From positions 1,003,285 through 1,067,284 of the forward strand of contig RPFO01000079.1 in the NCBI GenBank assembly GCA_009746045.1: a stretch of DNA of 64,000 nucleotides, in the 5' to 3' direction. Both the position numbers and the translations under genes were made by a program. The number at the start of each line of letters is the position of its first letter. Within the stretch, counting starts at the first letter, position 1. Shown one piece after another: positions 48,305 to 59,082 of this stretch. Origin of the DNA: Mesostigma viride (taxonomy: Eukaryota; Streptophyta; Mesostigmatophyceae; Mesostigmatales; Mesostigmataceae). The notes under the pieces are model-generated. The model had not been told where the DNA came from, ran no database searches, and saw only the letters and a program-made list of their open reading frames with translations.

Positions 48305-48660
48305 ATGCTGTCCAAGTCTAGGAGATTGGCAGCTGAGATCAAGGGGAAGTCACGTATGCCTGTGGCTGATGCTCTGTCATCTAAGCATTTAGTCACTGGT
48401 CACATGCAGGAGGATGAGGTGCTGCAATTGCAGCCCTTAGGGCCAGACAAACAGCTAGTTTTGCCCAATCCTATTATGAGTATTGCCCTGCTAGATGTGA
48501 TCAAGGCTTTCACTAAGACTGAGGATCTGGCCACTAAGGCCATCCAGGCGGGCAGTTTTGGTAATAGGCCTGTGGAGTATTGGGAAGGGGTTTCCGGCCT
48601 GCGCTGGTTGTCGATCTCCTTGATGATGCAGACGATATTTGTAACTTTCATGTAATTATT
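48305..48660 (+). pseudogene. Gypsy-B integrase remnant
   Basis: A linker (MLSKSRRLAAEIKGK, DALSSKHLVTGHM) is followed, across a frameshift, by PVEYWEG and DDADDICNFHVIIFS. This resembles the start of the integrase zinc region just before the first His. The HHCC and catalytic core are missing, so the element is truncated here. Confidence 0.45.
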
Positions 48661-50418
48661 TTTTCTAATGAGATTAGTAAAGTACTCCGTGGCATGCCCA
48701 TGCGCATGACACGCAAGTACTTACTTACTTATGTTGACATGGACATCTGGCATGTACTGAATCAAACAGCTGTGACAGGTTAGTGCCTGCATGTGCCCCC
48801 CCCCACTTGCGCATCAGCACACACAGGTGTGCCCGTCCCACATTTCCCCCCCCCGAACCGTCACAAAGAAACCTGTCAAGCCATGCACCACAGTTGACAA
48901 GGAAGGGCCAGGTTACGACATCCTGACTGAACTGCTCCTGGGTAAAACTATCCAACATACGGCCGGGCGGGCTGGCGGACCCCAGCGAAGGATCGCGCGC
49001 GCATCGGCTGGAATCTTTGGAGAGGGTGGGACAGCCCTAGCAACCATATTATGCCCATTGCAGTGGGTGCATCATCGGCACACGTTGCCAGAATGCCATG
49101 TTAAAGCGAAAGTGTCCAACCAACTCCACCTATGCACTGCCGCGCCACCATGACCCTCATGACAACACCCCTCAAGTAAATGCGCTCTTGCTTGTGGGTA
49201 GGCCCTGCGAACCCGCAGGGCTATGGGTGAGCCCCGCCAGAACCCCCACTGGTTAGAGGAGAAACCTTGACACTTCTCCCACCCCAGCGTTATGTGTTCT
49301 GTCAATGGGCTGTAAACTTACTCCAAAACAAGTCACCTTTGGGACACATAGCATGGCTGTGGTCCTGTTACTGAGGCATTGTCACACACTGGCCACCCCA
49401 AGACCCCTAGGACGCCTGAAGCGCGGCAGGGGCCCTCGTTGCAGTGGCGATTGGTGTTCGGCTGGTCCCTGCCATCTCATGCCCATAGGGCACCGTGGTT
49501 TCAAACAAAGGCGTTTGATGAATTAATGCATTAGCAACAATTTCCCAACCCCCATTTCCTCCGAATCGCACAAAAAAAGATCGTTCTGCAAAAAGCATGA
49601 TAATACCTCAAGAATTTCGTAGATCATGCTTATGTGTGGAAAAGCGCTGCGTATAGCTTGTACGCGCTGCCTAGCACGACGCAGCTGTGTTTTCACGACG
49701 GCAACATCTCCGCATGCGCAGGTATGGATGAAGCCACAACTTGACGTAAACATGGCGAAAGGCCAGGGTGGAGACCATCCCTATCTCCGGTTGCCATCTC
49801 CCGCTGTTCATTACATGTAGCCTGAAGACTGTCGTCGAAAAGGCGCTTGCATGGTGACAAGTCGAAGTAGCGTAGGCAACCGTGTGGTCACATAGGACTC
49901 ACGATTACCCTCACAGACGGACAAGAACCACCAAGGTGCAGCGAGCCATGCACCGTTGCCGTCACCATTCTATACAGAAGACAGTACTCGGTCTTTTTCT
50001 CTTAAATGAGGTATATATGGGATGAGGTCCAGGCCGACCGCGCTCATAGCGCAGCACATTGGGTAATTGCTAAGCCACACAGCCTGCGCGGATATCTTTC
50101 AGGTCACCGGGTTTTAAAGAAGTGCAAGGGGGCCTCCGCGGGTTACCAAATACCAACACATAGTACAGCTTTGTGGGTCGTGACGAAACTGCTACTTGCG
50201 CGAGTTTGCATCTTACCCATATCGTTTTCCTGGCTTCATTCGGGGCGCATACAACGATGGGCCCGGAGTTACCAGGCCAAGCCATTCTGAGGCAGTGAGG
50301 CCCCATTGGGTAGTACTAGGCCTATTTAGAAAGTCCGCGCGAGGGACGTGAAAAAAACTGCCAGTTAAAGTCTAAATTGATTTATTAGCCAAATCCGGCG
50401 AAATCGCCATGACATTCA
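48661..50418. other. No recognisable gene
   Basis: No retroelement motif, RNA gene or long conserved frame. A GC hairpin GCCCTGCGAACCCGCAGGGC lies at about 49202. The missing parts of Copia-1 and Gypsy-B are not found here. Confidence 0.5.
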
Positions 50419-50490
50419 GGGTGTTTGGTCTAGTGGTATGATTCTCGCTTTGGGTGCGAGAGGTCCAGGGTTCGATTCCCAGAACGCCCC
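50419..50490 (+). tRNA. tRNA-Pro (UGG)
   Basis: 72 nt, acceptor GGGTGTT/AACGCCC, A box TGGTCTAGTGG, B box GGTTCGATTCC. The anticodon loop TTTGGGT gives anticodon TGG. No intron. First of four tandem copies. Confidence 0.95.
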
Positions 50491-50538
50491 TGACCCTTTT
50501 TCCGACCGAATCCCTTTTCTGGGATGTGTCGCATGCTC

Positions 50539-50610
50539 GGGTGTTTGGTCTAGTGGTATGATTCTCGCTTTGGGTGCGAGAGGTCCTGGGTTCGATTCCC
50601 AGAACGCCCC
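50539..50610 (+). tRNA. tRNA-Pro (UGG)
   Basis: Same as the first copy except one T-stem base (CCTGG instead of CCAGG), which restores full T-stem pairing. Anticodon TGG. Confidence 0.95.
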
Positions 50611-50646
50611 CGAGTGTTGTTTAAAGCAGGTTGGTCTACAACTGGT

Positions 50647-50718
50647 GGGTGTTTGGTCTAGTGGTATGATTCTCGCTTAGGGTGCGAGAGGTCCTGGGTT
50701 CGATTCCCAGAACGCCCC
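50647..50718 (+). tRNA. tRNA-Pro (AGG)
   Basis: Differs from the second copy by one base in the anticodon loop (TTAGGGT), giving AGG. A T-rich stretch directly follows (ACTTTTTTTATT), a likely Pol III terminator. Confidence 0.95.
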
Positions 50719-50793
50719 ACACTTTTTTTATTATATCGAATTGTTGTTGGCCATAGAGTCATGCAACAAAGAACTGTGAGTCTGACGGCCTGC

Positions 50794-50865
50794 GGGTGTT
50801 TGGTCTAGTGGTATGATTCTCGCTTAGGGTGCGAGAGGTCCTGGGTTCGATTCCCAGAACGCCCC
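50794..50865 (+). tRNA. tRNA-Pro (AGG)
   Basis: Identical to the third copy. Followed by GTTTTTTCG, a plausible Pol III terminator. Confidence 0.95.
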
Positions 50866-50940
50866 AATCAGTTTTTTCGCCGGTGGTTTTTGAGGTTTCA
50901 TTTCCTTTTGTGCTTTCGTCAATCTTTTCATCTATTTGTT

Positions 50941-52076
50941 TGGCTGTCCGCGACACTCCCGGAGCTAGTGCATAGTGGTGGTGGGGGGGGGGGGGGGGGG
51001 GGGGGGGTTTGCTGACCCCCCCCCTTTTATTTTTCCAGGGGGGGGGAGGCCTCATCTCTTAAAACCACCGGGGAAAAAGCCGATAGGGGGGTTCTGGGAA
51101 CCGAACCCAGGACCTCTCGCGAGAATCATACCACTAGACCAAACACCCGCACATGCCGACAGGCATATGGTTGCTATGGATTTTTCTAGACTAGGTAGCT
51201 TAGCGTTAGGATACTTAGATTACGCGGCTCTCTCCTTTCCACCACCCATCAAGGAATATGTGCTACATGACCCCCCAACGGAGGCATGTTATAATTTAAT
51301 TTAATTTAATTTAATATGGTTGCTATTAGGCAACAATGCATGGGCCTGTGGCCAGCAGGACCATGCCGTACACTGAAAAAAAGAATGGGGCCCCGTGAAA
51401 AAAGGGGGGGGGGGGTCCCCAGCCAAATTCTTTATTTTGGCTAAGGGAGCGGGTCCAAGAACACATCCGTCGCACCCATTCTCCTAGCCCTGGCTATGAT
51501 GGTAGGCTGAGCACAGTGTGCCTCCAAATTCAGCCATTAGTGGCATTGGAATTAACTTGGTTTGACAATACCTACTTATTAGCCAATCACATTAGACAAC
51601 TCATACCTTGACCATGATCATGTTGGACTGGTTGTAGTCTCCTTGATGTTGGACCGGCCGGGGTTGCGCGACTAATTAGCTCATAACTGAAGATTAAATA
51701 ACACTTCCATGACCATGGTGCCTCAAATTAAAAATTAAAAATACCATGACTCCGTTGGGAGACTTAAAAAATTTAATTACAAGACACAATCATTGGTAGA
51801 CAATAAGGTGACACGACATTTATGCAGTCGGTGATGAGTTGCCGCCACTCTGCACCCTTTTTGAGTTCTGGAGAGACAGCAGTAAGTGACCTACAGAGCC
51901 CGGGAGAATTCCCACATTGTAGCACTTCTTGCGCGATTCCCACGGTGAACCCCAATTGAATTTTTTTTTGGGGGGGGGTGTCGGGGATCAAGAACCCCCC
52001 CCCCCCCCCCCCCCCCCCATTTTCCGGGGGGGCGGGGGGTGGTATACACTAGCTCCGGGAGTGCCGCGGACAGCCA
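50941..52076. mobile_element. TIR element carrying a tRNA-Pro fragment
   Basis: About 30-bp inverted ends starting TGGCTGTCCGCG (one mismatch), followed on both sides by long G or C homopolymers (25 G at 50983-51007; about 27 C ending at 52018). Possible 3-bp duplication GTT (50938-50940, 52077-52079). No transposase. A TTTAA pentamer array is at 51293-51314. Superfamily undetermined. Confidence 0.7.
51086..51148 (-). pseudogene. tRNA-Pro pseudogene lacking its anticodon loop
   Basis: 63 nt, aligned end to end with the tRNA-Pro genes but missing exactly nine bases covering the anticodon loop and the first base of the 3' arm (ATTCTCGC joined to GAGAGGTCC). The acceptor 3' side is AACCCCCC, no longer fully paired. 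A and B boxes are kept, so transcription is possible. Confidence 0.9.
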
Positions 52077-52178
52077 GTTATATTATACAAGTGAAACATT
52101 TGGCGGGAAGCCGGTCTACTATCAAAGACCGGGGCTCAAAAATCTGGGGTGGGAATAATAGCCTAGGCCAGTTTCAAG

Positions 52179-53152
52179 CAGTGTTTTTTTTAAGGTTTTC
52201 GTTACTAGTGGCGCTAGGCCACTTGTGGCGTTTCGAACTATGAAAACTTCAGTTTACTCGGCCAATGTGTGGCTTTAAGCCAATTAAAATTGGGCTTGGC
52301 ACGGCCACGTGTGGCGGGCTGGCTTTTTGGTGCAGCAAATGACCCTACCGGCAGCGGGGTCAGCGCGGCGCGGCGCCGTACTGGCATTCCAAGTTCAAAG
52401 TAGTTCAGAACAGTATGTTTAATTATCTTAAGTTCAAACTAGTAGAATTTATTAGAATCATTCACGCCTTAAGTTGGGTTCACGCCTGAAGTTGGGTTGA
52501 CCAAAAACCTCGAACCCAACTTAAGGCGTGAATGCCTGTACACAAGGCGGGCGAGCGTCTCCGTCTCAGGCATCGGCGCCGGGCGTACTTGGTAAATTAA
52601 CAACAACGATTACCACTACAGCCACTGCTTAACAAAACGATTACTGAAGTGCCGAAAGTCGAAACACATAGTCAATGCAATGCAGTACAGTACTGTATGG
52701 CTGGCGAGTGACTGGAACTGAGGCGCCAGCCGCCAGGCCGCCAGCCAGCTGAAGCCAGAAAATGCACACAAGCTGCAGTCTGCACAGTGCACTCTGGTCT
52801 CTGGCAGCGGGCCACTTGCCACTTGGCACTTGGCCGGGCTCTACGTACATGCACTATGCAGTCAGTAAGTCAGTCAGTCATAGTAATACTCATAGTAGTT
52901 CTAGTACTAGGGAGGCTTGTGGCGGAACGCCGGCCGGAAGACCGGCTGACACCGCCAATTGTGGCGTAGCCTGTACTAGAGTGAACTTCAGGCACGGCCA
53001 CCCTGTGGCGAAACGAAACTACAAAGTAGAACAGCACGGCCAAATTGTGGCTTCTTGGGTGCCCTGTCCAAGTGGGTGGCACCGCCACATTTTGCCAAAA
53101 AAAGTGCCACACCGCCACATTTGGCGGTGTATCGCCACTAAAAAAAACACTG
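52179..53152. mobile_element. hAT-type non-autonomous element, 974 bp
   Basis: Inverted ends CAGTGTTTTTTTTA, with perfect 8-bp duplication GTTTCAAG at 52171-52178 and 53153-53160. TGTGGCG-type words recur about ten times in both orientations near the ends, as in hAT subterminal binding sites. No transposase frame. Confidence 0.9.
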
Positions 53153-53453
53153 GTTTCAAGTGTATCCCGTAAGGCTCCGCCCCTAATTAAAAGGTCGCTT
53201 TTTTGCAAGACATGAGACGTCCTATCTAAATTCGACCCCTACTGGCCTAGGCTGTTCCCACCGTTTGATCTACCAATAGATGACTTCCAAGTTCCACTAT
53301 CAAGAGGTCGCATTCCCACGTCGCCGGTCTTTGGATCCACCACAGTAACTAACCCTGTCGGACAACCGGCGCTGGAAACTCCACTCAACTCAACCTAGAC
53401 GTCGCCGGTCGAATTTCTGCCCTCTACAACCTTTCCTGTCCCCCCATGCGGAT

Positions 53454-53582
53454 CCCGTCAAGTAGAATCCCGTGAAAAAGAATTCCGTGGAGTAGAATCC
53501 CGTCAAGTTTATCCCGTCAACAGTATTCCGTCTAGCAGTCGTCAATCACTGAATCCCGTCAATCCCGTCAATCCCGTCCACC
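53454..53582 (+). repeat. Irregular short repeat, ATCCCGTCA
   Basis: About nine copies of (A)ATCCCGTCAA or close variants (ATTCCGT), with changing spacers. It lies about 100 bp upstream of the possible host exon. Confidence 0.7.
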
Positions 53583-53910
53583 GGTGGAGTTAAGTAAATC
53601 TCTGCCCACGGCTTGGCAGCGGTGCCCGCACGGACCACCGCGGCGCCGTTGTGGCATCGCGAAGGAAGGACGTGGGTGGTATGGCGGCGGATGGTGACGG
53701 AGGCAGTGGCCGCGGGCGCCGGGAGGTGAAGGTGACGATGCCGTCGCCTGGGGAGGAAATGCGCGCACGCAAGGCAGCGGTAGGTAAGGTAGGCGCAGCG
53801 TTGGGCGAGACCTGGTCGCCTCCTTCTGCACAGATTGGGACACCCTCGCTGGTGGCGGATGCACGCACCACACCCACCAAGATGAGGACGCGCTCCCCCG
53901 CGGCCTCTGC

Positions 53911-54568
53911 ATTTGCACAGCAACTCGTCAGCAGAGCTTGTGAGCTCCTGGTCTTGCTGGCTGGAATGACCCTAGGCTGCTGGCTAGCAACCTTTATCCT
54001 CACACCAGGCCTACGACCCTCGATATGCTCGCCACTCGTCGTGACGACCAAGGTTCGTGTGTGAAGACGCTCGTTGCCTTGTTGAGCCTCGAGCTATATG
54101 CAACCTCGTTCCATCCTCGTTCCTCGGTCATGAGCAACGCTGTGCAACGCTACTTTGCCAGAGCCTCGTATCGCTGCCCTGCATCCTCGTTGCAAGCAGT
54201 ATACAGGAATCTCTGGCTATCCTGTGTCTAGGACAGCACAGCTAGGACCTGCCACAGTTCTGCATGGACTTACATCCTTGCAGACCTGCTGGCTGGTTAC
54301 TGGCTTCTACTAGCCACAGTACCGTTGCCCTCAGTACACTGTGTCCCAGTCACGTGAGAGTCAGGCTAAGCCTGTGCAGGCACGGCCTGCCACGTGTCCT
54401 GTCCACTATGCCCTGAGTGTGCACCGCCCTCGCCCACCGGTCGGCAGTACTTCGGGACTTGATAACTTTCTAGTCCCTTGTCTGTTCTAGGCGGTTGACA
54501 CGGCGTTGGAAAGGTCGATCTCCTCAACCTGCATCCATCTAGCACATTGGTGCCCCAATATGCTAACT
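53911..54568 (-). repeat. Copia-3 3' LTR
   Basis: 658 bp, matches 61699-62658 apart from indels and the 293 bp of insertion plus duplication in that copy. The adjoining minus-strand AAAACAAGAAAGGG (54573-54590) is a plausible polypurine tract. Confidence 0.88.
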
Positions 54569-55502
54569 CCAACCCTTTCTTGTTTTGGAGCTTGGACCAG
54601 CCTTAGAACCTATCAGCCCCCACAAGCCTTCAGACATCTGATCCCTCGATCCCAGAGACCAGACCTGCCTTTTCTTTTGGAACCTGAGTCTGAGGTGCCT
54701 CCAAATATTAGCTATAGGCCTGCTCATTGGTTCAAAGGTTGCCCTCTGACCCACATGACATCCCAACCCTTTCTTTGGGAACCTGGTGTAGATTAAAGTT
54801 AGGTCTTCACTTAGTCAGAGGAGTTTGGATAGAGGAGTCCATGAATGTACTATTGTGAGTTCCTGGTCATCCAGTGATCACAGGCGCCCGTTCATATGGC
54901 GCCCGCCACGGAGCCTCCTTTATCTTTTAAATCCTTCCAAAGATCGCTGAGAGAGCCCTGACAAATGTTAGCCAACACATGGGGAGCCCATGTCCTCACT
55001 GAGGGATAAACTCAGGATTCATACATGCCAGGCTGAGGTCAGCTGGGGAATCGAACCCCACCCCATATCCTCCAGGTTTGGATCAGCTCCTGGAACTGAG
55101 CATCACAAACAACAAGACATGACAATAACAAGATTATGTTTTATTATAAAGAGTATAACCCATAGTGAGGCCCCTGGCAACCACGTCCAACATGGTCACA
55201 CAACCAGGGATTTTATTAGCATGCAACAGGTTGGTTACAGAGAATATATACAAATGTACAGCAACCTGTTAGAGCCAACACTTGGGCTGCCCTTGCAGGG
55301 TCCATTCCATGAAGACCCAAGGCCCATTACAAAGTCTTTGCAGCTCCATGACAGAGCCAGGCGAAATTCTCAGCCAGGGGAGTGACTCCACCCTGACCCC
55401 TGTCCAGCAGAGTGTGTCTGAACTCTGAAGGACCTGCTGTCAGCCACCACGTGGCTGCCCAGCCCACTGGGATGCCTCCCACCTAGAGCAAGGCTGTTTG
55501 GT
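54569..55502 (-). other. Copia-3 3' untranslated region
   Basis: Between the RNase H stop and the 3' LTR. CCCAACCCTTTCTTTGGGAA at about 54763 echoes CCAACCCTTTCTTG at 54569, a near-repeat next to the polypurine tract. No coding seen. Confidence 0.45.
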
Positions 55503-56153
55503 CTACTCTGGCCCTCCCCCCTTGGAGGCCATGAGCCCACGAAGCAAAGGGTATTGCAGCTCAGCCTTCTCCTCCAGCTTGGTGAGAGCATCTGCAGGGT
55601 TGTCCACGCCAGCCACATGTTCAATGTTAGCTAAGCAAGACATTTCCTTGAGCAACAAATAATCAAGGTCCCTGCTCCTGGCCAGCTGCCTGTGCACAAA
55701 CTGCACCATGCCCATGCTGTCAGTTCTTACCAGTGTGTGCATCTGCAACCGACAGGAAGCCACTTGACATAGCTGGTAAAATAGCTCCCTCAAGTAAAGA
55801 GCAGTATGAAGCCCTTCACAGATTGCCCTGCACTCAGCAATGTCACTGCTGGGAGTTACCCTGTTTTGCAACCGACTGTACCAGCAGACCAGAGAGGACT
55901 GTTCCTGCACCAGGGATATTAATGCTGCTGCACGGCCCCTGACCTCTGTGACCTTCCTACTATCCATAGAACTGTCCACATAGAGCATCATGTCAAAAGG
56001 CCTGTACAAATCCAAAGGACCCAGCATGAGAGGGGGAGACATGCGAACAGCCTCTACCACTCTCTCAGCACCCACCTCAACCAGTTGGGAATCGGTCAAC
56101 CGACTCAGTACCAACAGGTCAGGAGCACAAATGCTGGCCAGCCATGCCAACAT
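55503..56153 (-). pseudogene. Copia-3 RNase H
   Basis: Motifs YVDSSMDSRKVTE, IAECRAICEGLHTA, LVRTDSMGMVQF and GVDNPADALTKL give the DEDD set in order. The frame overlaps the RT frame by about 50 bp, so one frameshift separates them. The closest relative in the window is Copia-2 RNase H. Confidence 0.88.
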
Positions 56154-56930
56154 ACCTCGTATTGTTGCACATCTGGCCTGGGCTCCTGCAAGGCATCTAT
56201 GATCTGCTGAGGATAATCCTTACCACCCTCCAGCTGGATGGACCATGTACCCTGCTGATGGACCAAGGTCGCCTGCATTCCACAAAACACCATGGGCTCA
56301 TTCTCAACCATGTACTGGATCTTACCCAGTTCAAACCGTTTCTGGATCCTGGCCAGAGTCAACTCTTGCCAAGTGGGATGGCCCAGGAGATGCAGATCAT
56401 CACCATGCAGGGAGGCAAACGCTGGCAGCCCCTCATAGCTACCCTGAAACAGACAAGGATCAACTGGAGAGACTGAGAGACCACAGACAGACCTGAGGTA
56501 CTTCTCCAAGCTCTTCCTCCAGATGATGGGACTCGATCTAAGGCCTTCCACGCCTTTGAGAATCCTCAAATACCTCGTCTTCAGCTCTGCCCTCCACACT
56601 GCAGGCACCTTAACAAAGAAAGGGGGTATTGTGCGCCAAGTATCCTGTGCTTCCTGCTGATCACCCTTAAGAAAAGCCCTCTTGAAATCTACCAACACAG
56701 AGCTATAGGGTATCCCCTTCTGAGAAAGACAAGTAAATGCACAACAAAATCCTCCATGTATCATGCAGCATCCCTGGTGTGTAAAGCTCCTCATCTGCTA
56801 ACTGTCCAGTGCCATGGTACTCAGTCACAACTGGTCTAACATGTGGCACCTGCACGCCATCTACCTCCTTGAGCTTGAGGACAAACATCAACCTGAGCAG
56901 CTGGTGATCCTCAGGGAGGACATCCACAGG
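56105..56930 (-). pseudogene. Copia-3 reverse transcriptase (RVT_2)
   Basis: N-terminal part LRLMFVLKLKEVDG and VRPVVTEYHG is in frame with the integrase-protease ORF. After a frameshift near 56750 come motif A LVDFKRAFLKGDQQEAQ and motif C FASLHGDDLHLLGHP, then FELGKIQYMVENEPM and VFCGMQATLVHQQG. HGDD replaces YVDD exactly as in Copia-2. Confidence 0.9.
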
Positions 56931-57239
56931 CTCTGCACAGTTGGCAACTATCCACTCATGCCCAGAAGCAACAAAGCCAAGAGTCCATGCCTTAGCCATC
57001 TTGGGGCTTTGCATCATCTCCACTAGCTTGCGCCAAGGTACAGGACTCGTTCCTGGGATCTGGTACCTCTGCACACCCAACTCACGTGGGTCAAACGTAG
57101 TAGGGAGGATCAGCAGGTCCCCAGCAATGGGCTCCTTTGTATCAGGACCCTCTGCCTCTAGACCCCTCACAGCCCTTACAGCCACACTAAGACCCTGGGA
57201 GTAGCGATATCTCTGCAAGGGAAGGCGGCCCTGCCCTTC

Positions 57240-57520
57240 TAATGCTAGCTCCTCAGAGGATATCCTCACCCCTGGTAAGCACAAGAAGTTCTGACCTAGA
57301 ATGGCAGGCCCCTGATACCCTTCAACCACACTGAACGTGGTGGGCACCCCCAGGATAGGCACACTCACTTCTCCCAAGATCTTCATGGACACATTCCCAG
57401 AGAAATCAGACACAGCTAGGCAGCTAGGGGATGACCACTGCAAGCCTGCAGCATCCTCTACCCTTAGAATGGACACCTGTGAGTTGGTATCCACTTCTAG
57501 TGCTGGTGCCCCACATGACC
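57240..57520 (-). CDS. Copia-3 retropepsin-like domain, in frame between integrase and RT
   Basis: Residues about 325-415 of the 597-codon open frame starting at 58496. The active-site-like motif is ALEVDTNSQVSIL (Asp 336), followed by VSDFSGNVSMKILGEVSVP, TTFSVVEGYQG and the terminal motif AILGQNFL. This follows the order of a pepsin-like monomer: D-T-x, flap region, ILG. Asn stands where Gly is usual. It is in the same uninterrupted frame as integrase before it and the RT start after it, so the order is not an assembly of separate frames. Proteolytic activity is unproven. Confidence 0.6.
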
Positions 57521-57639
57521 CCCATCCCGTGAGCTTAGATACCTTGGGATCACGCTTGCTGTTCTGCAGAGCTCGAATGATGTCCGCCATAAGCAGCCCC
57601 CTGGACTGTGGTGCAGCCCTGGCCACCTCTGGCCTTGTG

Positions 57640-58690
57640 ACAGACGTCTCAGCAGACTCCTGCTCACCCTCATCCATCCAGGACAGACCATAATCCAAGC
57701 ATGGTGGGTTAGCATCTGCTGCCTGGCTCTCATCCTGCTCATCTCCCTCCAAGGGAGGATCAGGGCCGTCTTCAGGCCAGATTGCAGTTGGCCTTCTCTC
57801 CTTGACGTGAGCCCAGGATAGCCTGTACACGTGCTTGGGATTACTCTCCAAAGCCACCAGACAAGAATGGTTAGCTTCAACATGGGTTACCTGCCCATCT
57901 TGCCACTTGCCACGCTTGCCTGGTAATGACGGTTCCTTCCACATCCTGACCCTCAGTCCCACCTGGGGCCTCAGCATTTTCCAACCCTTGTCCTTACGCC
58001 TCAATCTGGAAAACACCCTGTCTGCCTTCTTCAGGCAGGCTGCCACCACGTCCTGTGATAGCATACCAAACTGCAATGCCAGGGGAGAGACTGCCACACC
58101 ATCATAGTAATAGGTTACCCTGTGGTTAAGCTGCTCCTCAATCCCCTTACACCAAGCTGCTTTCTCTAGAGCTGATGCCACAACAGGCACACTCCTAGCT
58201 GCTAGCACCACTGTTTTTACTTCACGTATAGATCTCTCTACAGCTCCCTGCTGCCCATGGCATTCCCTAGGGACCACTACCAACTTACAAGGAAGCTGGT
58301 CAGCCAGCTTGATCAAGCAGTCAAACTGCAAGTCAGCTTGCACCTTGGTGTACACCCCAAAGCCTGGCAACAAAGACTGGAGACCCATCAACAGCTGATG
58401 CTCCTGCATTCCAGGAAGAATGGTCAGCAACCTATATCTGCTAAACCTATCCACCCCCACCAACAGATACATGCCCCTGATGTGTTGGATGTCCACCTGG
58501 ATATCCCCCGCTCTCTAGCAGGTTCTCTGGCATGGGACTGTGGGAGGCGAACAGCATTCTCCTGACAGACACAATTCTGAGCAGCTGCACTGCAGGCCTC
58601 TAGCAAAGGCTCCTTGCCAATCTTCCAAGCAAACATCTCTGCCTGCTTAGATGGCCAAAGATATGGTGTAGTGTGTTTCCAGCCTGAGCA
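57640..58690 (-). pseudogene. Copia-3 integrase
   Basis: HHCC finger LHHIFGHLS ... CVCQ is read across two frameshifts (58640-58500). The core then lies in one frame: Asp in IQVDIQHIRGM (58493), Asp in KVQADLQFDC (58334) and Glu in GAVERSIREVK (58238). D-D spacing is 53 and D-E 32, within the integrase range. The C-terminal part has GLRVRMWKEPSLPGKRGKW and VYRLSWAHVKERRP, an SH3-like DNA-binding region. It inserts the cDNA, giving the 5-bp TSD seen. Confidence 0.88.
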
Positions 58691-59082
58691 TAGCTCAACC
58701 CCCTGTCAGCCTGGCTGCACAGAGAGGAACGTGACAAAGACTGTGTGCTTGGGATAGCACGACCCACCTGCTGTTCTCTTGCTCCAGGGACCTCCTCCAA
58801 GGTAGCTCGGCTCCCAGAGCCAGCCCCGGTTCCCACAGAAGCTGCAGGTCCTTCCAGTCTGGCGGCTTGACTCCCAGAGTCAACCCCAACAACTGGAGAC
58901 CCTGCACCTGCCACAGGCACAGGGAATTCCACTGCTGCAGCAGCGTTATTGCAATCATTGAGTGGAAGCACCTCATCATTCCCAACCCCTTGCTGCTGCA
59001 CAAGAGGGACACCCCCATTACTATGTACAACTGTTCGTCCCACTAGGGGTGATTGACTATTTACAGGGGACAACATCTCAAG

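Noticed and set aside
24131-48660. Gypsy-B as two separate elements
   Set aside because: Removing the nested insertion at its GTTGC duplication joins the gag side to the protease side in consistent sequence, apart from one base in an A-run.
58860-58890. GVDSGSQAARL in the Copia-3 gag-integrase linker as the canonical protease
   Set aside because: It has a D-S-G but lies in Gly/Ser/Ala-rich sequence with no flap or ILG motif following. It is kept as the main alternative to the domain after integrase.
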